Assembly: GCA_015680685.1 (NCBI GenBank)
Contig: MNCI01037900.1
Span: 682,985 to 718,739, forward strand
DNA from: Gnetum montanum
Taxonomy: Eukaryota > Streptophyta > Gnetopsida > Gnetales > Gnetaceae
DNA length: 35,755 nt
Reading direction: 5' to 3'
Shown here: piece by piece, positions 11,392 through 20,799 of the stretch
How positions within the stretch are numbered: position 1 is the stretch's first letter
How the letters are laid out: each line of letters begins with the position of its first letter
Position numbers and translations under genes: made by a program
Notes under the pieces: generated by a model
The model's database searches: none
Seen by the model: the letters and a program-made list of their open reading frames with translations, nothing else
Told to the model about the DNA's origin: nothing

Positions 11392-11702
11392 GTAAACTCT
11401 TTATCATGGGGGCTACAGACCTTAAGGTTTTTGATGAATTTTTTAAAAAAGTTTTTATAACTCCCCCAAAGGGTTAATAATTTTAACAATGTACAAACAT
11501 CAATTTTTTTGAGAGTTAACCCTTCCAACACCCTCTGAGATGATTTATTAACAATAAAAAATAAATAAAATAATGATTAAATTAATTAAATTAGCCATGA
11601 TCACAAATTATCCAAGTGTAACTATCCTAAGGAGATAAAGGTATCCCAATTATTTCATGTTACACAACAAATTGCTAACCCATGGTATTATTGTGATTAC
11701 AG
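11392..11702 (+). other. Possible 5'-leader intron of the extra ORF
   Basis: A good plant donor (AAAG at 11388-11391, then GTAAACT), a CTAAC branch-like sequence (11675-11679) and an acceptor TTGTGATTACAG ending at 11702 delimit 311 bases with an AT-rich 3' half. The ATG of the extra ORF starts on the next base, 11703. Intron status is inferred from sequence signals only. Confidence 0.4.
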
Positions 11703-14590
11703 ATGGCATCAAGATTGAAATGCCCGCAGGAAGGAGAACCCTCTCAACCAAGGAAGAAACAACCTAGAGCTAGAAGGGGCTAACAAGAACAAGCTCAAGA
11801 ACCACCAAAGGCAACCCATGTAATGGGACCTCTTTGAGAGGAGCCCGAAGTGGAATGTATTCGATATATTTTAGCATAAGAAGTGCCAACAAAGAAATCA
11901 TAGTGAGGGGAAGCACTAGAACCCATGCCAAGGCTTGCAGTTACTTTAGCTCAAGCTTTCCTTGACATCATTAGACCTTGAGAGATCCAACACTCGATTC
12001 TCCAAGAACTGAACGTCGGGCCATTTTTAGAGAAAACTCTAGCAAAAGTCAAAACAAAATTGCAAACCTCTCCCATGTGGCCAATCATCCCTCTAGTAGG
12101 AAGTGGTACATGGAAGAGACATATCTCTTCTAGAATAAAAAAAGGTCAAGGTCCATAGTAAAAATCAAGGATATTTAGGTGTCCTACTCGATCAAGGCTA
12201 TTGCATAGGCACTAGGGTTGCCTAATATTTTGACACAACTACTAGAGCCATCAACACAAGGTGACCCTAAGGCCAAAAAGGAGTGGACTTAGTAGTGTTA
12301 TGGGGTTGACTGTAAGGAGTTCGGTGCACTCACACCGATGGAGCACATCTATTTCAAGATAGCAGCCTATCACCTCAATTCGATGGTGAGGCCCAATAAG
12401 GTGACTACTTTTTCCACCTAAGCATGTGCTGCTCTAAGTGGGAGGTTGCCTATAAACCTTTCACAATTGATCTATTTAAAAATCAAAAAATACTTCAAGG
12501 AAAATGAACGTGGAAGGAAAACCTACCCTTTCCATGCCTCATCCAGAAACTCTACAAATGAGTAGGAATGATTCGCTAAGCTAACGACACAATCAGACAT
12601 GCTCTTTTGGCTTCATGGCCTAAAATCATAAAAGACAAGAAACCTACCATAACTAAGGAAGAGGAGCAACGACCACCTCCATCACCTATTCAAAAAAAAA
12701 TATGTTGAAGGCCTAAACAACCATTAAATGCTTGTACAAAATTTGAGAGAAGCTCTTGTGTGAGTAAGAGCAGTGTGTAGGGATGAGTAGTGAAGACCCA
12801 TCTGTGTATTGACTAGCGATGAGTCACCTTAATGAGGTAACTTGGACAATCAACCAAATGGAAAAGGATGGACCAATATTCTCTACTCAATGAATGCAAT
12901 TTCTTAATAGGTCTAATCCCAATGCTTGAGAGATGATAGTGTCATTATTACAACATCATTTATTCTTAAAAATCTCTAGGAATGTTGCCTCCTTCTTGGT
13001 GCATTTGGAGGAAGGTGAAGGAGCCACTGTACTGGTGATGCAACACCAAGGGCAAGAGATTGGAGCTGAAGTAGTTGTTGACTACATCACTGAAGTACTT
13101 AATGCACTTGCGACATCTATACTAGACATATATGCACTTCAAGATGTGTAGACATCCACAAGAATGGTCAATAGAAGATTGACTGTAGCCTAGCATGAAG
13201 AATTGCTAGATTGACTAGTAGGGATTAAGCAACTAATTCTAGATATCTTTGATTTTTTCGGATAACATCATTGCAACCCAGTCAAAGCTATTGGAAGAAA
13301 ATGGAAAATGCATCATCTTAGAGGGACAACTTAAAATGGATTAAGCATAGAATTAATGCTTGGCCATGGAGGTTTTCGAATTACGTGCCCGTCTTGCTAA
13401 TCCCACACTCCTCAACCTAGCAATAACCAAAGATGAAGCTTTTCAATAGCTTTAGCAAAGACTAAAATAAGCTAAGGAGAAAAATATGATGGCCATCTTC
13501 AACTAGTATATGGTAGAAGTAAAGACCTATTCAATTTAGAAGGACTTGGTACAGATGCAACAGGAGAACGAAGCACTAACCGCAAAAAATCATCACCTAC
13601 GTAATGTTGATGCCAAAAAAGAATAAATGCAGAAATTCTTTCATCCAATAAAAAAAGTAGCTAGCTAGGGTGAATATTAAATTGAGGAAATTAGCCATAG
13701 AAAGTCAAAATCTTTCTATGAAGGAAGTCTGTGCCTTACGCTAGAATTTTGCCATCAAGATTATCACCTAGAAGAATGAAACTTTGAAGTTTGAAAGAGC
13801 TAAAAATCACTATAGAGACTAGGTTGGCTTGTAGAAGAAAGTAAATGAGAAGCACATCTAGATGGCAAAGGCTAAAGTAAATGAAACCCTCCAACAACTT
13901 CAACAAGAAAGAGAAGTATGGCAGCCCATCATTGATGGGATTGATGCTTATAACAGAGCGAAGATCCACCTAAGGGAGTTGCAAATTGAAGAAATGATAG
14001 AATACATGGAGTTGGCCAATATCCACTGTGCAAACTTGGCAATGCTAACTGTTGGATGACCATGGATAGAGTTGGAAAAAAAGTGGCCAGCTCATACTTG
14101 CTATAGAAGGTAGAGTTCAAGCACCATAAAGACACCACCCAAAAGCTTAAGATTGCAAATGCTGAACTTGAAGTTCTCAAGGCACGATTCACAAATTAAT
14201 GATTAACTACTGAGAACTTGGCCAAAATAATGAATGATTACTAGGAATTGGAGGATACAGTTAGAGCATTCAACATTGAATGTAAACAATTTTTTGCCTA
14301 GTTTATCAATGCAAAGAAGCTTTTTCTAGCAATCCCATCTCCTTGGAATGTGTCCATTCCAACCCACATTGACAAAGTTTCATGGATGGTGCACAATCCT
14401 AGAAGTAAGGAGAAAATGAAAACATTGCTAGATGCTTTTTACCTTCCATCAAAAGTTGTAGTAGTAGCAAGACAGTGATAGCCACCTTGATTGCCACATG
14501 TGCCTAAAGCTAGTGAAGATCCCTCAAAACCTTAAGAGCCACCACCTCCTGGGACTATCTGACATTCTCCACCAACTTCATGTCATTAGA
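11703..14590 (+). pseudogene. Extra downstream ORF: plant-transposon-protein-like domain plus long coiled coil
   Basis: An additional coding region between pol and the 3' LTR. It opens at the ATG at 11703 (MASRLKCPQEGEPSQPRKK), with a basic, Gln-rich N-terminus. After frameshifts, about 12300-12560 reads as a globular domain. Its pieces RLPINLSQLIYLKIKKYF and, one frame over, PFPCLIQKLY and VGMI resemble the 'putative plant transposon protein' family (Transposase_32 type), whose function is unknown. From about 13150 to 14290 the product is Leu/Glu/Lys-rich with heptad-like spacing, best preserved at 13862-14059 (ETLQQLQQEREVWQPI...). That indicates a long coiled coil. The C-terminus near 14500-14560 is Pro-rich (EPPPPGTI). 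No transmembrane envelope features are evident. Many TAG/TAA stops sit in Gln-rich contexts. The function is unknown; a structural or accessory protein is possible. Confidence 0.55.
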
Positions 14591-14807
14591 GGGCATGTTG
14601 TCCAAGTTTGAGGTGTTATGTCATGATGTTCAATTTTGTGTCATGAACACCATAATTTTTGTAATGTGTTGATTTGTACACTCAAGAACTTAGTATTGTC
14701 AAGTCATTCTATTTTGTTTTGTTTTGTTAAGAGCCAGTCAATAATCCCATATCTTTTCCATTTTATAAAGGAACTCGAGGATGATTTTTCATTTAGTTAT
14801 GGAGGTA
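14591..14807 (+). other. Pre-LTR spacer with purine-rich tract
   Basis: Short non-coding segment between the extra ORF and the 3' LTR. AAGTTTGAGGTG (14601-14612) resembles the 'AAGTTTGGGGGTG' purine tract common after pol in Athila-like elements. ATGGAGG ending at 14805 lies right before the LTR start. Either could have primed plus-strand synthesis; neither is a clean polypurine tract. Confidence 0.35.
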
Positions 14808-15736
14808 TGATGAGTTGTAGTTTGGTTGCATCGATGAGGCCTTCTTGACACAACCTTGTCTACTAGGCCTTATCAACAAGGCCCCATCAACACATGCAAT
14901 GATGCATCAACAAGGCCTTGTCAATGTAGGGTCTACTTTTTAGCTATAAATATGCACTCACTAGCTGCATTTATGACAAGGAGATTTTACTAGTAGCCAA
15001 ACTTTTACAGTTTTTACATTTGAAAGTTAGAATATTTCTTCTGTGTGCCCACAACAGGAGTCATTGATTGTACAAATCTTTATTTGAGCATTATTATACC
15101 TAAGGATGATAATGTGTGCAACAATAAAGATGAGCTTTCTGATAAACCTTGTAGCATTTTAGATAGATTAAATATTTCATTTATGCATTTAATGTTTTTA
15201 ATCAATTATTCAATATTTTCCAGTAATTAATATACTTAAGATAATTAAGTGAGATAAGATAGATAGATTAAATACATAAGTACAACTACTTCGAGCGTAA
15301 CATGTATTCGCTTGGTAATCCCAACAGCGTTAGTGCTTAGTGTGCCTAGTAGCATAGCGCTTGGTAACCCAGTAGTGGATACGTGGGTTTAGGACATGTA
15401 TGGAAAGTGGGAATGGATGCTTATATTAGGATTAGTTAGAGACCAGTTAATTACTTAATTTAGATTATTCATTAAATTACTTTATCTCCCTCTCTCTTCA
15501 AGCACCCAAAAAAATAAAACATAAAATGATAAAAATGATATGCCTTGATTACTCTTAACCATACCATTATGCTTCATAAGTGTAATCGAGAAGACAATGA
15601 ATAACCTTAGGACAAGGTTCACTTCCTAGAAGACTAGTGTACTAGAAACTATAAAGTCCATGGAATTTGATTGGATCATGTGTGAACACTTTGTGATTCG
15701 TATGGTTGGGCATACGGGTACCTTTGCTACTCATCA
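14808..15736 (+). repeat. 3' LTR of element A
   Basis: This runs from TGATGAG to the terminal ACTCATCA, 929 bases. The first ~640 bases match the 5' LTR (3165-3798). The last ~230 match the LTR tail at the window start (1-194). The start is set by the shared TGATGA and the end by the point where the antisense pol fragment begins. A small ORF at 15045-15230 has no coding meaning. Confidence 0.85.
14829..14952 (+). promoter_or_regulatory. U3 promoter of 3' LTR: 14-bp repeat array plus TATA box
   Basis: Units of 14 bp, for example CATCGATGAGGCCT (14829-14842), TATCAACAAGGCCC (14871-14884), CATCAACACATGCA (14885-14898), CATCAACAAGGCCT (14905-14918) and TGTCAATGTAGGGT (14919-14932). TATAAATA follows at 14945-14952. 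ATCGAT and AGGCCT cores give local dyad symmetry. This is the best preserved array of the family in the window. Confidence 0.65.
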
Positions 15737-16109
15737 CCATGCATCTCCTAACATAATGGCCCCCACAAGGACCTTCATGAGGGTCTTAGAGAATGCATAG
15801 TTGATTAGCATCAAGGACACACCAATGAACTAGTATCAATGCACACCTTACAGAGGTGTCCATTGATCTCCATGAAGCATTTTACCTAGTGAAGAAACTA
15901 TTGTTTCTTTTGATGGTCCAATCCTTGTGGCATCTCCTAGGTGAGAAGATAGGTGAGAATGCCATCATACCATTTAGGCTTAGTGGGAAATTGTTCTGTT
16001 ATAGCCTTGGAAAAGAGGAGTTCATTAGGAAATAGATCAATTAATGGACTTTTCTTCTCTTTGTTATCCCATGTTAACCAAGACAAGTGGCCAGAAACCA
16101 AATTCTTAG
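15737..16109 (-). pseudogene. Start of integrase in fragment G (truncated)
   Basis: On the minus strand an open stretch at 15937-16131 reads DQKGTKNLVSGHLSWLTWDN, then KWYDGILTYLLT, like the RNase H-integrase spacer of element A. The frame then runs into FMEINGHLCKVCID, and a DPHEGPCGGHY-like H2C2 start. It is cut at 15737 by the LTR boundary, so the DDE core is absent. Confidence 0.65.
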
Positions 16110-16454
16110 TGCCCTTTTGATCTATTATCATAAGATTGAATTCCTATAATATCACCAGCTACTATATAACCTAGGGGCTTACCAATGGCTTGTTCATCAG
16201 GAAGTAGATGGTGATGTGGTCCATGTGCACAAATACTTTGTATCCAAGCACATAATGTCTGAACTTCTCTAGAGCAAACACCACTACCATGAATCCTTTT
16301 TCTATGGTGGTGTAGTTCAATTATGCATCCATAATGCTTTGGCTTATGTAGTGGATGTAATATGGATATTTCTTATCATCCATCTATGTAAGCATAGCCC
16401 CCAAGGCATAATTTGATGCATCCACCATAACATGGAATGGTTTAGATCAGTTAG
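16110..16454 (-). pseudogene. RNase H of fragment G
   Basis: On the minus strand it starts at HVMVDASNYALGAML (catalytic Asp) near 16430. It continues with the KKYPYYIHYISQSIMDA-like strand and the helix holding the catalytic Glu (a TT.EK.F-like block, with ACC ATA GAA AAA). FGHYVLGYKVF-like sequence follows, then a D at HMDH. It corresponds to 7860-8222 of element A and joins the integrase start with IIDQKGTKNLVSGHLSW. Confidence 0.7.
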
Positions 16455-17673
16455 GTGCTTCTAGAATTGGATTTTCTACAAGTTTCTCTTTTAATTACTA
16501 GAATGTTTTTTCACATTTTTTAGTCTGGACAAATGAAGCATCTTTCTTTGTTAGCTCAACTAATGATTTTGTGATCTTAGAAAAATTCTCTATGAATCGC
16601 TAGTAGTAGCCAGTATGTCCAAGGAATGACCAAACATCTTTGACAAATTCTGGTTGATGGTTTATTCCTTGGATGATCCTTATATTTTTGGGGGTCACCT
16701 TAATTCCTACTTGTGATATTCTATGCCCCAACACAATGCCCTCCTAGATCATCATATAACTCTTCTATGAATTAAGCCATAAATTTGTTTCAAGACATTA
16801 TTTTAGCACCTACTCAAGACAATCCAGGGCTTACTCAAATGTAGCTCCATAGATGGAGAAGTCATCCATGAAGACTTCCACATTGCTAGTGATCTACTAT
16901 TGAAAAATTCTAAGGACCAGGCATTAGAATGGAGCAGGGGCATTGTATAGACTAAAAGGCATATTGTAATATGCAAAAGTCCCCTAGGGACTTGTGAATG
17001 TTGTTTTGGCCTAGTCCTTTGGTGCAATTTGGATTTGGTTATAGCCATTATAACCATCCAAAAAACTGTAATAGTGATGCTCGAATATTGTGTCTAACAC
17101 CTAATCAATAAATGGCAAAAAAATGGTCCTTGAATGTTGCCATATTCAGCAGCTAAAAATCAATGCAAACCCACCACTTGCCACCTTTCTTTGGAATAAT
17201 AACTAGTGGACTAACCCACTCACTATCGGCAATGGAATAGATAAACCCTACCTTGAGAAGTTGTTTGATTTACTCCTTGACAATTTGCTTCAATTTGGGA
17301 TTCAATTATCTTTGTGGCTACCTCTTTGACTTCATGGTTAGATCAATGTAGATGTGATGCTAGCATATCCTAGGATCAATCCCTCTAAGTTTAGGATATG
17401 ACTAGGCAAAGGTTGCTAACCACTTTTCAACCACCTTTAATAGCATCTTTTGCTATTCTAGAGCAAGATTGGTATTCATTATTATTGGATTTTCATTTTT
17501 TAAGAACACATATTCCATGCTGGTTGGTAGATTTTTTAATTCAAGGGGCTCTTGCTTGAAATTTTCAAGAATTTCCAACTCTCTCTAATAGGAATCATCA
17601 TTTGCATTATTGGAGAGTTGATGATGAACTTGCTCCAGTTCATCCATGCCTATGAAATATGGGGACTTGTTTG
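16455..17673 (-). pseudogene. Reverse transcriptase of fragment G, catalytic box retained
   Basis: Minus-strand RT pseudogene. It covers the same linker as element A (GMDELEQVHHQLS), then a PRR-like block, SEWVSPLVIIPKKGGK, and the palm with GYNQIQIA. It continues through the second catalytic motif FMDDFSIYGATFE (Asp-Asp codons at 16861-16866). The thumb and connection follow: VLGHRISQVGIKV, FLGHTGYY and RFIENFSKITKSL. In the first palm motif the Asp codon reads as FLDGYNGY. Frameshifts fall near 17095 and 16910. Several stops replace Gln (TAG) and Trp. This copy preserves the ~430-base segment missing from element A at 7850. Confidence 0.8.
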
Positions 17674-17950
17674 GAGGTGTGTGGAGACGTCAAAATAAGC
17701 ATCTTTAATTTTGGCCCTCACAAGGTAGATGTCTACCCTAACAATTAAATGTCTAAGTCACATATTAGACTTCTAGACACTCTCAAGATGTCTAAGCCAA
17801 GATGTCTAACATGATTTCAAGATTTCTATTCTAGCATCTTTACACTTGGTATAGATGAATACTATTTCCTTTAGACATCTAATGCATATTTTAATGGACA
17901 TTAATTTGAATAGTAGATTGGAGGGAAGATGAAAGGTCACACTAAAAAGA

Positions 17951-17958
17951 TATAAATA
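17951..17958 (+). promoter_or_regulatory. TATA box in segment H
   Basis: TATAAATA, preceded 70-220 bases upstream by several AGATGTCT or AGACATCT octamers and followed ~25 bases later by a pure purine run. Confidence 0.45.
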
Positions 17959-17982
17959 AGAGTATACTACTTGAGTTTTGGC

Positions 17983-18017
17983 AAGAGAAAAAGAGAGAAA
18001 GAGAAAGAGAGAAGAGA
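17983..18017 (+). repeat. 35-bp uninterrupted GA-rich purine tract
   Basis: A pure A/G run made of GAGA and GAAA units, just downstream of the TATA box of segment H. It is a simple repeat in the expected leader. GA-rich tracts can also bind GAGA-type factors in plants. Confidence 0.7.
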
Positions 18018-18365
18018 TATCTAAGAAGTCTCTTGAGAGCTTGTGTAAGAAAAATTGAGTGAGAGGTAAGGAAGACCACTTGAGAGAGGTTAAGAGAATC
18101 TCTTATAAGTATCTTATCTTGAGATTTAGTTCCATTTTGAGCAATTAAGGATTGAGAAGGAACATGTGTGACCTCTAAGATCCTTGGGAGAGGTTTGAGT
18201 TGAGCTTTGCTCCTCATATTTTATGTAATTCTTTGCATATTGAGAGTTTTCTTATAAAAAGAGTAAATTTTACCAATTCATTATCTTGTTCTTGCTTCTA
18301 AGTTGAATTTTTATTAGAAAGCTTGTGGAATGGATCCTTGTTAAAGTCTATTGAGGTAGGCTTCA

Positions 18366-18660
18366 TATCAAAGTCCAAATTCAAAGACAAGGATGAAACC
18401 ATGATAAGAAAATAGAGAAGGATGATGAAAAAGACAAAGCCAAAAAGGATCAAGGTAAGGAAGGTAAGTGTCAAGGAAATTGCTCATCCGAGATTCAATG
18501 TTTTAAGTGTGGAGAATGAGGACATAAGTAATGAGAATGTTCACTTCACAAGGTAGATATGGACAAATATGTATAAACCATGGAATTGGAGGAGACATCA
18601 AATAAAGCTCTTTAGAGAGGTAATCCTAATGCTTTAAAGATTAAGAATTTTTTTGAATTA
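18366..18660 (+). pseudogene. gag: Gag C-terminus with zinc knuckle, element C
   Basis: The only gag part left in this element. A Lys/Asp/Glu-rich stretch (KDDEKDKAKKDQGKEGK) precedes a CX2CX4HX4C zinc knuckle. It reads CFKCGE, stop, GHK, two stops, EC, with the first Cys codon at 18499-18501. The Cys and His are all present; the intervening stops are of the TGA and TAA type. The knuckle would bind the genomic RNA during packaging. It aligns with 33470-33740 of element E, where two of the ligands are lost. Confidence 0.7.
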
Positions 18661-19090
18661 AATTATTTTGCATTAATGGGAAATGTGAATAGATGATACC
18701 ATCTTGATAAAAAATAGTTATTTTGAATTAAAGCTAGATGATTGCTTAGTAGGAAGTGGATTTATGTTTTGGTTAATGGTGAAGCCCAAGAAAAAGCTAT
18801 TTCTTCTAGGGTGTTTACTAGATTGGGTTTGTCAACTAATCCTCATCCTAGATCCTATAAGATGTATTACTTATCTAGAGATCTTTCTTAAGAGGTAAGA
18901 GAACAATATATCTTAAAATTTAAAATTATAGGTTTTCATGATGTTATGATGTGTGATGTACTTCCAATTGATTATGCTAATGTAATTCTTGGTAGATCTT
19001 GGAATTTTGACAATGGTGCTTAGTTTGATGGAGTAAGAAATATATGTAGTGTAGCTAGATTTGATGGAATTCATGAGTTGATTCCCATGA
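18661..19090 (+). pseudogene. Aspartic protease domain, element C
   Basis: The frame reads VNGEAQEKAISSRVFTRLGL and then NPHPRSYKMYYLSRD, VREQYILKFKIIGFHDVMMCD, VLPIDYANVILGRSWNFD and GIHELIPM. This order is diagnostic of the chromoviral protease (LGL...HP.PY, CDVVPM, ILLGRPWQFD). The expected catalytic D-G/S-G is changed: the position reads VNGE, so Asp is Asn. Element E carries the same region at 33780-34200 with similar damage. Confidence 0.7.
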
Positions 19091-19234
19091 CAACTAAATA
19101 AGTGATGTAGAAAAGCTCACTTAATGCTTCCTTAATCCTTCTAGGAGAGAGGGAATAAATTAAGGAACATGATGTATTGGGTTTTGTATTTGTTTTTGTA
19201 CTAATAATTTCTTGTAACCATGATGATGTGTAGG

Positions 19235-20120
19235 TTTAAATTCCTACTGGTATGCTAGGATTGAAGGAGAAATTTCACAAGGTATTCTAGGGGAAATTGG
19301 ATGGATTTCCACCAATGAGGAATGTACAACATCAAATTGATTTCATACTTGGTGCTACCATCCCAAATGAGAGAGCTTATTAGATGGCATCAAATTAGAG
19401 TGTTGAATTACAATGATAAGTAGAGGAGTTACTTATAAATGGGTTTATGAGGGAATCCACTTTACATTGTGCAGTTCTATTAGTGTTAGTCCTAAAGAAA
19501 GATAATGATGAATGAAGGATGTGCATTAATTCTAGGGTAGTGTGTAGAATAATAGTGATAAATAGGTTTTCTATTCCAAGGATGGATGATATCCTTGATG
19601 TCCTTACCAATGCTAAACTTCTTAGTAAACTTAATTTAAAGAGTAGTTATCATTAAATTAGAATCAATTTTGGTAATAAATGAAAAATAGTTTTCAAGAC
19701 ATTGAATGGATTTTTTGTGCAGTTGGTAATGCCATTTAAGCTCTCGAATGCACTTGCTACATTCATGAGGTTGATGCATAATGTATTAAATGACTTGATT
19801 GGTAGGTGATGTATTATCTTTTTTAACGATATTTTAATGTATAACTCTAATGAAGAAGAGTGGTTAGATCACTTGAGAATGGTGTGTCTTAAACTGGCAG
19901 AGGCACAGTAGGTAATCGATGTGAAGAAAAATCAATTCTTCAAGAGAGAAATAACTTATTTGTGACATGTAGTTTTTAAAAATCAAATTTGAATAGAAGC
20001 TACCCAAGTAAAGGCTATTAGGGATTGGCCAACTCTTAAGAATGTTAGGGAGGTATGATCATTTCTTGGTTTAGTATGTTTTTAGAAATGGTTCATAAAA
20101 AATTTCACTGGTATTTCTTG
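19235..20120 (+). pseudogene. Reverse transcriptase, element C
   Basis: Starts at PTGMLGLKEKFHKVF and MRNVQHQIDFILGATIPNE, then VEELLINGFMRES, KKDNDE and the fingers. The palm has FSIPRMDDILDVL, LLSKLNLKSSYH (first catalytic Asp replaced by Asn), VMPFKLSNALATFMRLMHNVL, and the catalytic box FFNDILMY. There the first Asp of the pair is AAC (19825-19827) and the second is intact (19828-19830). VKAIRDWPTLKNV and SFLGLV mark the C-terminus. Trp and Gln positions carry stops. The enzyme is dead. Confidence 0.8.
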
Positions 20121-20189
20121 ACCTATGTTTTATTTTTCAAAGAAAAATAATTTTTTTAGATGAGATAATGAAACCCAAGGAATTTTTAA

Positions 20190-20620
20190 CTTATTGAATG
20201 TAAAAATCACCAGTGAACTAGTGCTTACAATTCTAGATTTTCATAAGCTTTTTAAAATAGGGATGGATGCAAGTGAACTTACCATTCATGAGGCACCTTT
20301 ACAAGAAGGGAGGTCTATTTCTTTCTTTTCAAAAAATTTAAATGAATCAAGGAAAAAAATATAGTGTATATGAGAAGGAGTTGTACACTATTCTTCAAGT
20401 AATCAAGCATTGGAGGCATTACCTATTACCTAAATGGTTCATTTTGATGATGGACTACAAAGTACTATAATTTCTAAACTCTTAAAAGAAGTTGAGTACA
20501 AAGAACATGAAGTGGATTTTGCAGTTGTAAGCGTTTAATTTTGTGTTGAAACACAAAAGTGGAAAAGCCAATGTGGTGGCTAAAGCATTTTCTAGGGTGC
20601 ATGTCGTAAATTTAAGTACA
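20190..20620 (+). pseudogene. RNase H domain, element C
   Basis: GMDASELTIHEAPLQEG (catalytic Asp near 20267) and ISFFSKNLNESR are followed by a frameshift in an A-run at about 20350. The next frame gives YEKELYTILQVIKHWRHYLL with the catalytic Glu, then ILMMDYK, and FVLKHKSGKANVVAKAFSR at the end. This corresponds to 35330-35755 of element E. It is collinear with the RT and integrase. Confidence 0.75.
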
Positions 20621-20799
20621 TCTCATGTGGAAGGTATGAGTGATTTGACTTATTTATATGAGCATGGTGTTGATTTTGGGTAGGTTTGAATGAGCCTCAA
20701 AGAGCCATTGTTGAGTAGGATATACTAGTCAAGGAACTATCATATTTAAGATGAATAGTTATTCTAGAATAGGAAGGTATGTGTTCCTAGTTAAGATTT

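Larger units (their letters stand above)
3165..15736 (+). mobile_element. Element A: Tat/Athila-like Ty3/gypsy LTR retrotransposon with an extra downstream ORF
   Basis: A nearly full-length but dead element: 5' LTR, decayed gag, protease, RT, RNase H and integrase in Ty3/gypsy order, a long spacer, an extra ORF with its own promoter-like region, then the 3' LTR. Both LTRs begin TGATGA and share about 630 bases in the same order. The lineage call rests on pol: the protease-to-RT linker, the RT block WVSPLIIMPK and the RT block FLDAYSGYNQI resemble Athila/Tat elements, and no chromodomain follows the integrase. The gag core (about 5.0 kb) carries the SI..W and CP.H motifs of that lineage. No matching 5-base target duplication is visible (CTAAG on the left, CCATG on the right). 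Every ORF is broken. Confidence 0.8.
15737..17673 (-). mobile_element. Fragment G: antisense pol of a Tat/Athila-like element
   Basis: Read on the minus strand this fragment is collinear with 7080-8555 of element A: protease-RT linker, RT, RNase H, and the first part of integrase. It stops at GGAGATGCATGG (minus strand, ending at 15737), just inside the H2C2 finger region, exactly where the 3' LTR of element A ends. Its other end lies near 17673, next to LTR-like segment H. It has no LTR of its own in the window. It is a truncated second element of the same lineage as A, in opposite orientation. Confidence 0.75.
17690..18362 (+). repeat. LTR-like segment H (possible solo LTR of another family)
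   Basis: This is flanked by two truncated elements: fragment G to the left, and gag of element C starting abruptly at about 18366 to the right. It has LTR-like order: a motif-rich upstream part with repeated AGATGTCT (17730-17885), a TATAAATA box at 17951-17958, a purine tract, then an AT-rich tail. It does not align with the LTRs of A or C/E. I could not fix its TG...CA ends. It may be a solo LTR or the leader of another element. Confidence 0.4.

Noticed and set aside
11250-11700. A complete nested LTR after the internal TATA box
   Set aside because: Sequence after 11246 does not match the R-U5 part of the family-A LTR, so only the promoter module is shared.
11703-14590. Envelope-like protein as in some Athila elements
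   Set aside because: No signal peptide or membrane anchor was visible in the readable frames; the C-terminal half is coiled coil and Pro-rich.
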